The notes beneath the pieces were generated by a model, which did no database searches, had not been told where the DNA came from, and was given only the letters and a program-made list of their open reading frames with translations. Below, piece by piece: positions 39,482 through 47,438 of a stretch of DNA of 64,000 nucleotides. The stretch is taken from NCBI GenBank assembly GCA_030645575.1, contig JAUSMJ010000027.1:1-64000 (forward strand), written 5' to 3'. The stretch's first letter is position 1, and the number at the start of each line of letters is the position of its first letter. The position numbers were made by a program, and so were the translations under genes. This stretch comes from Caulobacter sp. (GTDB lineage Bacteria > Pseudomonadota > Alphaproteobacteria > Caulobacterales > Caulobacteraceae).

Positions 39482-40861
39482 CTACCCCAGCTCCGCCGGC
39501 ACATACTTCTCCCGCATCGTCACCAGCTCCTCCGCCGCCGTCGGGTGAACGGCGCAGGTCGAGTCCCACTGCTGTTTGGTCACGCCCATTTTCACGGCGA
39601 TGGCGGCCATCTGGATCATCTCGGGGGAGTCGGGGCCGACCACGTGGACGCCGACGACCTGCTGGGTGTCCTGGCGGACCAGCAGCTTCATCAGGGAGCG
39701 CTCCTCGCCGCCGTAGAAGGTGACCTTCATCGGCCGGAACACCGAGCGGTAGACGTCGATGGGGCCGAAGGCCTTGCGGGCCTCGGCCTCGCCCAGGCCG
39801 ACCGTGCCGATCGGCGGCTGGGAGAAGACGGCGGTGGCGACCAGGTCGTGGTCGAAGGTGGTCGGGTTGTCGCGGAACTCGGTCTCGGCGAAGGCCGCGC
39901 CCTCGCGGATGGCCACGGGGGTCAGGTTGATCCGGTCGGTCACGTCGCCGACGGCCCAGATGTTGTCGATGTTGGTTTTGCTGAATTTGTCGACCTTGAT
40001 CGCGCCGCGTTCGTTCAGCGCCACGCCCGCCGTCTCCAGCCCCAGGCCCGCGACGTAGGGCTCGCGGCCGGTGGCGAACATCACCTGCTGCGTGGTGAAG
40101 GTCATGCCGTTGTCGAGCGTGCTGACGACGCCGGCGTCGGTCTTTTCCAGGCGCTCGTGCTGGCAGCCGAGCACCACGGTGATGCCGCGTCGCTCCAGCT
40201 CGTTGGCCAGGTGGGCGCGGATGTCGTCGTCGAAGCCGCGCAGGATGTTGGCCCCGCGATAGAGCAGCGTGACCTTGCTGCCCAGGCCCGCGAAAATGCC
40301 GGCGAACTCCACGGCGATATAGCCGCCGCCGACGATCAGGATGCTCTCGGGCAAGGTCTCCAGATGGAACGCCTCGTCCGAGCTGATCGCGTGCTCGACG
40401 CCCGGCAGGTCGGCCGGATAGGTCGGCCGGCCGCCCGTGGCGATGAGGATCTTGTCGGCCGTCACGGTCTGGGCGTGTTCGCCGAGGATCTCGACCGTGT
40501 GGGCGTCCTTCAGCACCGCCTTGCCGTGGACCAGGTCGGCGCCGGCCTTCTGCAGGTTGGTGACATAGATGCCCGACAGGCGGGCGATCTCGATGTCCTT
40601 GGCCTGGAGGAAGGTCGGCCAGTCGAATTTGGGCGCCTCGACCGTCCAGCCGAAGCCGCGGGCCGTCTTGACCTGATGCGAGAATTCGCTGGCGTAGACC
40701 ATGAACTTCTTGGGCACGCAGCCGCGGATCACGCAGGTTCCGCCGACGCGGTATTCCTCGGCCACCCCGACGCGGGCGCCGCTCATCGCCGCCAGCCGCG
40801 CCGCGCGCACCCCGCCGGAGCCGGCCCCGATGACGAACAGGTCGTAGTCGTACTTGGTCAT
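39482..40861 (-). CDS. gor: Glutathione-disulfide reductase
   Basis: 459 residues. FAD-binding GAGSGGVRAARLAA, the redox disulfide GGTCVIRGCVPKKFMVYAS, the NADPH-binding GGGYIAVEFAGIFAGLG and the C-terminal HPTAAEELVTM with the catalytic His are all present. It reduces oxidised glutathione in the cytoplasm, which would serve the gpx product elsewhere in the window. It is 43 bases downstream of rpiA in the same direction. Confidence 0.95.
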   Translation of the reverse strand: MTKYDYDLFVIGAGSGGVRAARLAAMSGARVGVAEEYRVGGTCVIRGCVPKKFMVYASEFSHQVKTARGFGWTVEAPKFDWPTFLQAKDIEIARLSGIYVTNLQKAGADLVHGKAVLKDAHTVEILGEHAQTVTADKILIATGGRPTYPADLPGVEHAISSDEAFHLETLPESILIVGGGYIAVEFAGIFAGLGSKVTLLYRGANILRGFDDDIRAHLANELERRGITVVLGCQHERLEKTDAGVVSTLDNGMTFTTQQVMFATGREPYVAGLGLETAGVALNERGAIKVDKFSKTNIDNIWAVGDVTDRINLTPVAIREGAAFAETEFRDNPTTFDHDLVATAVFSQPPIGTVGLGEAEARKAFGPIDVYRSVFRPMKVTFYGGEERSLMKLLVRQDTQQVVGVHVVGPDSPEMIQMAAIAVKMGVTKQQWDSTCAVHPTAAEELVTMREKYVPAELG

Positions 40862-40904
40862 CAGAGCTCCGGCGGTCAGGGAAAGGGCGCAGGCGGATAT
40901 GGGG

Positions 40905-41585
40905 TCAGGGAACCCGCTTGACCACCCCGGCGTCGGTTCCGATCAGCGCCTCGTCGGCCAGATCGAGGAACAGGCCGTGATCGACCACGCCGGTGACGCT
41001 CTTGAGCGCGCCGGCCAGGGCCGCGGGATCGGCGATCTCGCCCGAGGCCAGGTCGTAGATCACGTTGCCGCCGTCGGTGATGACGATGCCACGCTCGGCC
41101 GTGCGCAGGCGCGGCGGCGGCAGCTCGAACTCGGCGGCGATGTCGGCCAGCCGGCGGCCGGTGTGCGGATGGCCGAAGCGGACCACCTCGATCGGCAGCG
41201 GGAACCTGCCCAGGGTCTTCACCACCTTGGCGGCGTCGGCGATGACCACGCAGCGGCGCGAGGCCTCCCAGACCAGCTTCTCGCGCAGCAGGGCCGCCCC
41301 GCCGCCCTTGATCAGCGACAGGCCGGGCCCGATCTCGTCGGCCCCGTCCACGGTCAGGTCGATGGCCTTGACGTCGTCCAGGCCGACCAGCGGGATGCCC
41401 AGCTCGCGGGCCAGGTTGGCCGTGTTCTCCGAGGTCGGCACGCCGCGGATGTCGAGCCCCCGCGCGGCCAGCGCCTTGACGAAATGCGCGGCCGTCGAGC
41501 CCGTGCCCAGGCCGACGACCATGCCGGCTTCGACGAGCTCGGCGGCGGCCTGGCCGGAGATGCGTTTCTGGTCGTCGGCGGTCAT
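40905..41585 (-). CDS. rpiA: Ribose-5-phosphate isomerase A
   Basis: 226 residues. Motifs VGLGTGSTAAHFVKAL, DLTVDGADEIGPGLSLIKGGGAALLREKLV and ITDGGNVIYDL are typical, with the catalytic Asp/Lys/Glu in the DGADE and KGGGAALLREK blocks. It interconverts ribose 5-phosphate and ribulose 5-phosphate in the pentose phosphate pathway. Followed by gor, a frequent alphaproteobacterial pairing. Confidence 0.96.
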   Translation of the reverse strand: MTADDQKRISGQAAAELVEAGMVVGLGTGSTAAHFVKALAARGLDIRGVPTSENTANLARELGIPLVGLDDVKAIDLTVDGADEIGPGLSLIKGGGAALLREKLVWEASRRCVVIADAAKVVKTLGRFPLPIEVVRFGHPHTGRRLADIAAEFELPPPRLRTAERGIVITDGGNVIYDLASGEIADPAALAGALKSVTGVVDHGLFLDLADEALIGTDAGVVKRVP

Positions 41586-41664
41586 GGGATGTCTCCGGGC
41601 GGCGGCGCGGACGCTATAGCGCGTGCACGGAAGCCTTGCGAGACCAGCGTGCCGTCACCACCCC

Positions 41665-42051
41665 TCACCAGGCCAGAAGTTTGAGGCCCGGAATGTCGGC
41701 GAAGTCGGCGGCGTTGGTGGTGATGAGCGTTGCCGGCAACGCTAGAGCCTGAGCGGCGATCATGCGGTCGAGGATCTTAGGGCGAGAGAACCCTGTCGAG
41801 CCAACGATCGTGCGATAAGCCTCCGCGCACGAAGCATCGAACGGAAGAACCCGCAGCGAAGCCAGAATTGCGTCAAGACGGGCTTGGCGAAGCGCGGCCT
41901 GCGAGGCGTCGCTTACCGGGGCCCCCTCAAGTTCGACCCTTGTGATGATCGACACCATCAGGGGACCGGCCAGCGCAGTAAGCCTGTTGCGCACTCCCGG
42001 ATGACCATCGCGCAGGTGGATGACGATGTTGGTGTCGAGCAGATAGCTCAA
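41665..42051 (-). CDS. vapC: VapC-type PIN domain toxin
   Basis: 128 residues. PIN-domain acidic residues are in LLDTNIVIHLRDG, TRVELEGA, RPKILDRMIAAQA and TTNAADFADIPGL. VapC toxins are ribonucleases, many cutting tRNA. The gene begins 3 bases after the vapB stop, forming a type II module inserted between rpiA and glmU. Confidence 0.9.
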   Translation of the reverse strand: MSYLLDTNIVIHLRDGHPGVRNRLTALAGPLMVSIITRVELEGAPVSDASQAALRQARLDAILASLRVLPFDASCAEAYRTIVGSTGFSRPKILDRMIAAQALALPATLITTNAADFADIPGLKLLAW

Positions 42052-42054
42052 GGC

Positions 42055-42294
42055 CTACAGGCCCGGCCGTTCGGGAATTTCCTCGGTGTCGCGGACTTCG
42101 ATGTAGGACGGCTTGGGAAGCGCATCCAACTTCGCGAACATCTCGGCGATCGACGGCCGCTTGGGCTGCATCGTCACCACGTCGCCGGACCGGGTGATCG
42201 TAAGCTCCACGCCATCATCGTACGCGATTTCGCGGGGCAGCCGGACGGCCTGGCTGTTGCCGCTCCTGAAGGTCTTGCTGGTGACCGTGGTCAT
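42055..42294 (-). CDS. vapB: VapB-type AbrB/MazE antitoxin
   Basis: 79 residues. The N-terminal swapped-hairpin DNA-binding fold is clear in TVTSKTFRSGNSQAVRLPREIAY; the C-terminal region, ending PSYIEVRDTEEIPERPGL, should wrap the toxin. The complex normally represses its own promoter; a quasi-palindrome lies just upstream. Confidence 0.9.
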   Translation of the reverse strand: MTTVTSKTFRSGNSQAVRLPREIAYDDGVELTITRSGDVVTMQPKRPSIAEMFAKLDALPKPSYIEVRDTEEIPERPGL

Positions 42295-42306
42295 GGGATC
42301 GCCTCC

Positions 42307-42324
42307 GTATGCACACGTATATAC
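42307..42324. promoter_or_regulatory. Candidate VapBC operator
   Basis: GTATGCACACGTATATAC reads as a quasi-palindrome with matching GTAT...ATAC ends and inner AC/GT pairs (12 of 18 positions symmetric). It lies 12 bases before the vapB start, where an autoregulatory operator is expected. Confidence 0.5.
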
Positions 42325-42347
42325 CAGAAAGCGGAACCCTCGAAAAG

Positions 42348-43694
42348 CTAGCCCGTCTTCCGCGCCAGCTTCATCGCCCGGAACCGCGCCGCCCAGCCCG
42401 GTTTCTCGGTCTGGACGCCGCGTTCCAGCGCCAGCGCGTCCGGCGCGACATCCTTGGTGATCACCGAACCGGAACCGGTATAGGCCCCCGCCCCGATGGT
42501 CACCGGCGCCACCAGCGAGCTGTTCGACCCGACAAAGGCCCCCTCGCCCACATGGGTGTCGAACTTGTCGAAGCCGTCGTAGTTGCAGAAGATCGTGCCA
42601 GCGCCGATGTTGGCCTTCGCGCCGATCGTGCCGTCGCCCAGATAGGACAGGTGGTTGGCCTTGGCGCCCTTGCCGACCTTGACCTTCTTCACCTCGACGA
42701 AGTTGCCGATATGGGCGTCCTCGCCGATGTCCGCGCCGGGCCGCAGGCGCGCATAGGGGCCGACGATGGCGCCGGAGCGGACGATGGCCCCCTCCAGATG
42801 GCTGAAGGCGCGGATCACCGCGCCGCTCTCGACCGTCACGCCCGGGCCGAACACCAGGTTCGGCTCCAGGGTCACGCCGCCGGCGATCTTCGTGTCGAAG
42901 CTCAGGAACACCGTCTCCGGCGCGGTCATGGTCACGCCGTCGGCCAGCACGGCCGCGCGGGCGCGGTCCTGCCAGAGGCGCTCGGCGCGGGCGACGCCGG
43001 CCTGGTCGTCGGCGCCCATCACGGCGGTCTCGGAGGTAAAAGCCACGCCCACCCGCTTGCCGGCGGCATTGGCGATGCCGACGATGCTGGTGATATAGTA
43101 CTCGGCCTTGGCGTTGTCGTTGCCGACCGCCGCCAGCCAGTCGAACAGCGGCCCGGCCGGGGCGCAGAGGATGCCGGAATAGCAGGCGCGGACGGCGCTC
43201 TCCTCGGGCGACGCGTCGCGCGCCTCGACGATGCGCAGCAGGCGGCCGTCGGCATCCTGGATCATCCGGCCGTACAGCGCCGGGTCGGCCGCCTCGAAGG
43301 CCAGCATGACCAGATCGTCGCCGGCCGCGCGACGCTCGAACAGCGGCGCGAAATCGCCGGCCGTCAGCAGCGGGCAGTCGGCGTTGGTCACGATCACGTC
43401 GCCTTCGAAACCGGCCAGGGCCTCCTTCGCCGCCAGCACAGCGTGGGCGGTGCCCAGCGGCGGGTCCTGGATGGCCACGGCGGCCTCGCCCAGACGCTTG
43501 CGCACATGGTCGGCGACGGCCGGGCTGTGGGTCCCGCAGACCACCACGATCCGCGCGCAGCCGGCGGCCTGGGCCGCGTCGATCGCCCGATCGAGCATGG
43601 TCCGCCCGCCGATCCTGTGCAGCACCTTGGGGGTCGGGGATTTCATGCGGGTGCCCTGGCCGGCGGCCATGATCACCGCGGCGCGCTGGCTCAT
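42348..43694 (-). CDS. glmU: Bifunctional UDP-N-acetylglucosamine pyrophosphorylase / glucosamine-1-phosphate acetyltransferase
   Basis: 448 residues from [19 protein letters not shown], the uridylyltransferase signature. The second half is a left-handed beta helix of hexapeptide repeats ([40 protein letters not shown]). It makes UDP-GlcNAc for peptidoglycan and lipopolysaccharide. The longer track ORF is antisense to gph. Divergent from gph with a 54-base gap. Confidence 0.96.
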   Translation of the reverse strand: MSQRAAVIMAAGQGTRMKSPTPKVLHRIGGRTMLDRAIDAAQAAGCARIVVVCGTHSPAVADHVRKRLGEAAVAIQDPPLGTAHAVLAAKEALAGFEGDVIVTNADCPLLTAGDFAPLFERRAAGDDLVMLAFEAADPALYGRMIQDADGRLLRIVEARDASPEESAVRACYSGILCAPAGPLFDWLAAVGNDNAKAEYYITSIVGIANAAGKRVGVAFTSETAVMGADDQAGVARAERLWQDRARAAVLADGVTMTAPETVFLSFDTKIAGGVTLEPNLVFGPGVTVESGAVIRAFSHLEGAIVRSGAIVGPYARLRPGADIGEDAHIGNFVEVKKVKVGKGAKANHLSYLGDGTIGAKANIGAGTIFCNYDGFDKFDTHVGEGAFVGSNSSLVAPVTIGAGAYTGSGSVITKDVAPDALALERGVQTEKPGWAARFRAMKLARKTG

Positions 43695-43748
43695 CGGATC
43701 GACTCGTGACGTTGCAATTCCTCCCCGTTTACCCGAAAGCCCCTGACG

Positions 43749-44477
43749 ATGCATGACCCCGACACGAGCCCCGACACGAGCCTTGCCGGCTGGACCATCG
43801 CCTTCGACCTCGACGGCACCCTGGTGGACACCGCGCCGGACCTGATCGGGGCGCTGAACGTGCTGCTCGTCGAACAGGCGATGGCGCCGGCGCCAATGTC
43901 GGCCGTGCGTCAGCTCGTCGGCCACGGGGTGCGCGGGCTGCTGCAACGCGCCTATCAGTTGGCGGGCCTGACGATCACCGAAGAGCGGATCGACGCGCTG
44001 CGGCCACGGTTCATCGAGATTTACCGCGCCCGCATCGCGCGGGAGAGCCGCCCGTTCCCGGGCTGCCTGGCGGCGCTGGCGGACCTGCGCCGGCGCGGGG
44101 CCAGGCTGGCGGTCTGCACCAACAAGCCGATGGCCCTGACCGAAGCGCTGCTGGCGGAACTGGACATGACCCGCCGCTTCGACGCCGTGGTCGGCGGCGA
44201 CACGCTGCCGGTGCAAAAGCCGGACCCCGCCCCCCTGCTCAAGGCGATCGCGCGGGCCGGCGGCGACCGGGCGCGGGCGATCCTCGTCGGCGACGCCTCG
44301 CCCGACGTCGGCGCGGCGAAGGCGGCGGGCGTCCCCTGTATCATCGTCGGTTTCGGCTACAACGACCGCCCGGCGGCCGAGCTGGGCGGCGACGTTCTGA
44401 TCAGCGGCTACGAGGCGCTGGCCGAAGCGGTCGCCAACATCGCCGCGTCTTGCCGGACCGCGGCCGAGTCGCTATAG
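43749..44477 (+). CDS. gph: Phosphoglycolate phosphatase, HAD family
   Basis: 242 residues. HAD motifs I-IV are present: [40 protein letters not shown] and [16 protein letters not shown]. It dephosphorylates 2-phosphoglycolate, a product of DNA repair and oxygenation. The duplicated DTSPDTS near the N-terminus is a small direct repeat (GACACGAGCCCC/GACACGAGCC). Stop lies 31 bases before the tRNA. Confidence 0.9.
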   Translation: MHDPDTSPDTSLAGWTIAFDLDGTLVDTAPDLIGALNVLLVEQAMAPAPMSAVRQLVGHGVRGLLQRAYQLAGLTITEERIDALRPRFIEIYRARIARESRPFPGCLAALADLRRRGARLAVCTNKPMALTEALLAELDMTRRFDAVVGGDTLPVQKPDPAPLLKAIARAGGDRARAILVGDASPDVGAAKAAGVPCIIVGFGYNDRPAAELGGDVLISGYEALAEAVANIAASCRTAAESL

Positions 44478-44508
44478 ACCCCGCCTCCCGGGCCGACAGC
44501 CCACGAGC

Positions 44509-44583
44509 GGATGCGTAGCTCAGCGGGAGAGCACCTCGTTCACACCGAGGGGGTCACAGGTTCAATCCCTGTCGCATCCACCA
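44509..44583 (+). tRNA. tRNA-Val (anticodon CAC)
   Basis: Full cloverleaf: acceptor GGATGCG/CGCATCC, D-stem GCTC/GAGC, anticodon stem CCTCG/CGAGG with loop TTCACAC (anticodon CAC), T-arm ACAGG-TTCAATC-CCTGT, discriminator A and encoded CCA. Reads GTG valine codons. The accessory TA block starts just 3' of it. Confidence 0.95.
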
Positions 44584-44652
44584 TTCTGCTTCGCCCTCCG
44601 GGCTTCGCGGAACAAGCCCTCCTCCATCCGTCGAAGCAGAATGCCCTGCGAA

Positions 44653-44674
44653 GCCTTGGCGAAGCAGGGCTGTC
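44653..44674 (+). repeat. 22-bp direct repeat, left copy
   Basis: Begins GCCTTGGCGAAGCAGGGC and is repeated exactly at 47410-47431. The two copies bracket HicAB, the RelE-like module and a nuclease-like gene. Located 70 bases after the tRNA-Val gene, it could mark an insertion or duplication boundary. Part of it also forms a CCCTGC...GCAGGG hairpin. Confidence 0.75.
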
Positions 44675-44712
44675 GCCAGCTTGCCGTCGATACACACTTT
44701 CACACACGACGG

Positions 44713-44746
44713 TTGAAATTCTACGAGCGTGTGTATAAATACACCC
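44713..44746 (+). promoter_or_regulatory. Candidate hicA promoter and operator
   Basis: TTGAAA and TATAAA with a 15-base spacer; the -10 lies in the near-palindrome GTGTATAAATACAC. The expected transcription start falls at or next to the GTG of hicA, and no Shine-Dalgarno is present, so hicA is probably leaderless and autorepressed through this dyad. Confidence 0.5.
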
Positions 44747-44935
44747 GTGAACAGCCGGAACGTCATCAAGGCGCTGGAGGCCGACGGGTGGACCCTGAAG
44801 CGGGTCACCGGCAGCCACCATCACTTCATGCATCCGACCAAGGCCGGCATTGTGACCATCCCTCATCCGAAGCGGGACCTGCCTGTCGGAACCCTGCGAT
44901 CCATCGAGAAGCAATCCGGCCTGAGCCTGAGGTGA
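44747..44935 (+). CDS. hicA: HicA-type toxin
   Basis: 62 residues from a GTG at 44747 (VNSRNVIKALEADGWTLKR). The double-stranded-RNA-binding-like fold with catalytic His in TGSHHHFMH is diagnostic, ending VGTLRSIEKQSGLSL. HicA is an mRNA interferase. It is followed 6 bases later by hicB. The alternative upstream GTG at 44729 would add six residues within the operator. Confidence 0.9.
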   Translation: MNSRNVIKALEADGWTLKRVTGSHHHFMHPTKAGIVTIPHPKRDLPVGTLRSIEKQSGLSLR

Positions 44936-44940
44936 CCGCC

Positions 44941-45339
44941 ATGCGCTATTACATCGCCCTGATCCACAAGGACTCGGACAGCGACTTTGGCGTGTCCTTC
45001 CCGGATTTTCCGGGTTGCACCTCGGCGGGCGAAACGCTGGATGAGGCGGTGCGGATGGGGCGCGAGGCCCTGGAAGGGCACACCGAGCTCATGGCGGAAG
45101 GCGGTGAAGCCATCCCCGAACCCACGGCCATGGAGGTCATCATGGCTGCCCCGGAGAATCGGGACGGAACCCCGGTGCTGATCCCCCTCGCCCCGGCGGT
45201 GAGCCAGAAGACGGTGCGAGTGAACATCACCCTGCCCGAGGACACTCTGCGAGACGTGGACCGCTACGCCGAGGCGCACGGGTTCACCCGGTCAGGGTTT
45301 CTGGTCCAGGCAGCCAAGCGGGTGATGGAGAAGGCGTGA
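44941..45339 (+). CDS. hicB: HicB-type antitoxin
   Basis: 132 residues, ATG at 44941 with GAGG upstream. The partial RNase H-like domain is visible in YYIALIHKDSDSDFGVSFPDFPGCTSAGETLDEAV, and the C-terminus VRVNITLPEDTLRDVDRYAEAHGFTRSGFL is a ribbon-helix-helix DNA-binding domain. It neutralises HicA and represses the pair. The larger track ORF runs through hicA out of frame. Confidence 0.9.
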   Translation: MRYYIALIHKDSDSDFGVSFPDFPGCTSAGETLDEAVRMGREALEGHTELMAEGGEAIPEPTAMEVIMAAPENRDGTPVLIPLAPAVSQKTVRVNITLPEDTLRDVDRYAEAHGFTRSGFLVQAAKRVMEKA

Positions 45340-45375
45340 CGTTTGAGAAGCATGGCGCTGCCGCCCCATGTCACC

Positions 45376-45690
45376 TCAGGCCGCCCGGACCTTGAGGGTC
45401 ACGCCAGACTCGCGCTGCAGGCAGCCGATGACCGAGAACAGATTGCTGGCTGTTGGATTGCCGCGCGGACCGAACATTCGCATCAGACTCTTGGCTGGAG
45501 CCCCCGTCGCCGCCGAAAGCGACTCAAAGCCGACGGTGGCGTTGATGTAGTCCCGAAGAACGGCCTTCCCGGTCTCGACATCGCCTTCGAGCAACGCCGC
45601 CACCCCTTCGGTCAGCAGCGCCTGTTTGAAGGCAGGGTCACGGGCGACCCGAGCCTGCACGGTGTCCTTGAAGGATCGGGTCAGGGCCAT
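45376..45690 (-). CDS. HigA-like antitoxin of a RelE/HigB-type module
   Basis: 104 residues from MALTRSFKDTVQARV. The helix-turn-helix region FESLSAATGAPAKSLMRMFGPRGNPTASNLF is typical of addiction-module antidote proteins that follow their toxin. The ATG overlaps the toxin TGA by one base, so expression is coupled, with toxin first as in HigBA. Confidence 0.85.
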   Translation of the reverse strand: MALTRSFKDTVQARVARDPAFKQALLTEGVAALLEGDVETGKAVLRDYINATVGFESLSAATGAPAKSLMRMFGPRGNPTASNLFSVIGCLQRESGVTLKVRAA

Positions 45691-46043
45691 CAGGTCTCGC
45701 CTTTCTTCAGCGCCGCCTTGCGCGCCTTGTAATTCGCCCACCGCGCCTTGGCGGCCTCGATGTCTTTGTCCTGCCGGCGCTTTGTTCCGCCGCCGACCAG
45801 GATCACCAGCCTGTCGCCGTCCCGGCCGAAATAGACGCGATACCCAGGCCCTGCGTCGATCCGGTATTCAAGCACCCCGTCGCCAACACCCTTGACGTTG
45901 GAGACAGCGCCTCGGGCAATGCGGGTCAGAGCGACCGTCACCCTGGCGGCAGTGATCGCGTCCAGACCGTCGAACCAGTCGCCGAACGGGCTGGCGCCCG
46001 CATCTGTCAGGTATTCCTCGATCTGGACACCATTAGGTAACAT
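45690..46043 (-). CDS. RelE/HigB-like toxin (Gp49-type killer protein)
   Basis: 117 residues. The pattern IEEYLTDAGASPFGDWFDGLD ... VLEYRIDAGPGYRVYFGRDGDRLVILVGGGTKRRQDKDIEAAKARW is the addiction-module killer family related to RelE ribosome-dependent nucleases; the Arg/Tyr/Lys residues expected at the active site are present. The start codon lies inside a near-perfect 20-bp palindrome, probably its operator. Confidence 0.88.
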   Translation of the reverse strand: MLPNGVQIEEYLTDAGASPFGDWFDGLDAITAARVTVALTRIARGAVSNVKGVGDGVLEYRIDAGPGYRVYFGRDGDRLVILVGGGTKRRQDKDIEAAKARWANYKARKAALKKGET

Positions 46044-46054
46044 ATATGATACCT
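46035..46054. promoter_or_regulatory. Operator-like palindrome at the toxin start
   Basis: AGGTAACATATATGATACCT, a 20-base dyad with one mismatched pair, covers the toxin start codon (46043-46041 on the minus strand). Such sites are bound by the antitoxin in HigBA-type modules. Confidence 0.6.
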
Positions 46055-46175
46055 ACGTTCAACGATGGTTCCGCTTGAAGCCGATTGCCTCCGCCCCTTT
46101 GGCGAAGGCACCCCTTCGTCAATGGTTCGAATTCGAACCGATGGTCTTCGACCTACAGGTCGCTGAGCCGAGGCG

Positions 46176-46469
46176 CTACGACGCTGAACCGTCCCGCATC
46201 CAGCGCATCGAGGCGCTTCTTGCCGCAATCGAGGGTGTCAGTTCGAGCGATCCATCGCCATTTGTCGTCAGCCCCGCGCCCGTTTCTTCATCTAGCTCTC
46301 CGTCACGCGGCGCCCCATTCGGAACGGCCTCCTCGGACGCTGCGCACTCTGTCATGATCATTTTGTGCTGGGCGTTCATCGCTTCGCTGGCTGTAGTCAG
46401 ACCCTCGATAAGGACGAACAAGCCGCACTCGAAGTCATTGCCGTAGATGCTGAAGTTCAAGCCGGCCAT
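46176..46469 (-). CDS. Hypothetical protein, 97 residues
   Basis: Starts MAGLNFSIYGNDFECGLFVLIEGLTTASEAMNAQ and ends in an acidic, low-complexity half. No family recognised and no strong ribosome site. Composition is AT-richer than the core. The overlapping plus-strand ORF is less protein-like. It lies between the RelE-like toxin and the nuclease-like gene. Confidence 0.4.
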   Translation of the reverse strand: MAGLNFSIYGNDFECGLFVLIEGLTTASEAMNAQHKMIMTECAASEEAVPNGAPRDGELDEETGAGLTTNGDGSLELTPSIAARSASMRWMRDGSAS

Positions 46470-46526
46470 CGGTTAGTCACCATCGTCTTTGGAGAAACAT
46501 AGCGGCTGAAGAAGCTCTACGCGCCA

Positions 46527-47234
46527 TCATGATGTTGCGCCAAATGCCCGGAAGTAATCGGCATCGAGCGAGCGCCCCGCCTGCCCCGTCACCCGCCCCC
46601 ATGACAAATTGATGGCCTCCACTAGCTCCCGAGGCAGCGCCCGTTCCGAGCGACTATGGTCCGGGCGACTATGGAGCGACAAAAAGCTGTTCCCTTCCCG
46701 CTTTGCCGGCGGCGGTGCCGCGAGGGGCGTCTCGACGAGGAACAGAAGATCGATACCGCTGCATTGGTCAGCCCGCATTGCGTCGCCCATCGCCCAGGCG
46801 ATTGACTGTCGATCAAGCTTGAAGGGGGGCGTAACAAGCGCGATCACGCCCAAGGCATCCGGGCGATCAAGTGCGGCCTTGGTCGCCTTGATCTGTCTGT
46901 TTGCGGCTCTTGCCTCTGTCTGAACGCGCCGCCCCAGGATGCGCATCGCATTGGTTGCGACGGGCGGCGGCAGGTCTCGAACGTTGATCGGCACGGTGCC
47001 AAAAATGATCGGCGCGCCCAACTCATGGTTCTTGGCTAGCATCTCGCTCACCGCCTTGGCCGTCGCCGGGGCCCCAGCGCGATCCGTGGTCAGAGACTTC
47101 ACCTCCACGATGATATTGTCGCTCGCGAAAAGGATGTCGGCCAGCTTTCCTTTATAGCTCGGGGGAAGCACGGCTTCTAAGGGGCTGCCGCCGGCACCCT
47201 CCAACACCCTCACCAATAGATCATGCTGCGTCAT
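46527..47234 (-). CDS. Predicted PD-(D/E)XK nuclease-like protein
   Basis: 235 residues. Near the N-terminus GKLADILFASDNIIVEVKSLTTD gives the D-x10-ExK arrangement (D33, E44, K46), with an upstream Glu at residue 20. The rest, including FKLDRQSIAWAMGDAMRADQCSGIDLLFLV, is not recognised. It lies in the accessory block bracketed by 22-bp direct repeats and has lower GC than the core, consistent with a mobile defence or DNA-processing gene. Confidence 0.6.
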   Translation of the reverse strand: MTQHDLLVRVLEGAGGSPLEAVLPPSYKGKLADILFASDNIIVEVKSLTTDRAGAPATAKAVSEMLAKNHELGAPIIFGTVPINVRDLPPPVATNAMRILGRRVQTEARAANRQIKATKAALDRPDALGVIALVTPPFKLDRQSIAWAMGDAMRADQCSGIDLLFLVETPLAAPPPAKREGNSFLSLHSRPDHSRSERALPRELVEAINLSWGRVTGQAGRSLDADYFRAFGATS

Positions 47235-47409
47235 GGTCCCTCACTGCGCCTTGTTCCTAGCTTCACTCCGGAAGGCGTTAGCAGCCTAGCGGCGGAGATT
47301 GCTCGTGCGCATCTGGTGCAGCATGAATTGGATAAGCAATGACCAGTTGAGCAGCCAGGCACGATGGGTAGCGACACGCGCCCAGCGGCCGAACCGAAGG
47401 CACCACCGC

Positions 47410-47431
47410 GCCTTGGCGAAGCAGGGCTGTC
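47410..47431 (+). repeat. 22-bp direct repeat, right copy
   Basis: Identical to 44653-44674. It lies 8 bases before the stop codon of the DUF4153 gene (read on the plus strand) and is followed by the hairpin CCGCCCCC/GGGGGCGG. Confidence 0.75.
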
Positions 47432-47438
47432 CGCCCCC

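Noticed and set aside
45892-46446. 184-residue plus-strand ORF over the RelE-like toxin start
   Set aside because: It is antisense to the toxin and operator and has no ribosome site or family resemblance.
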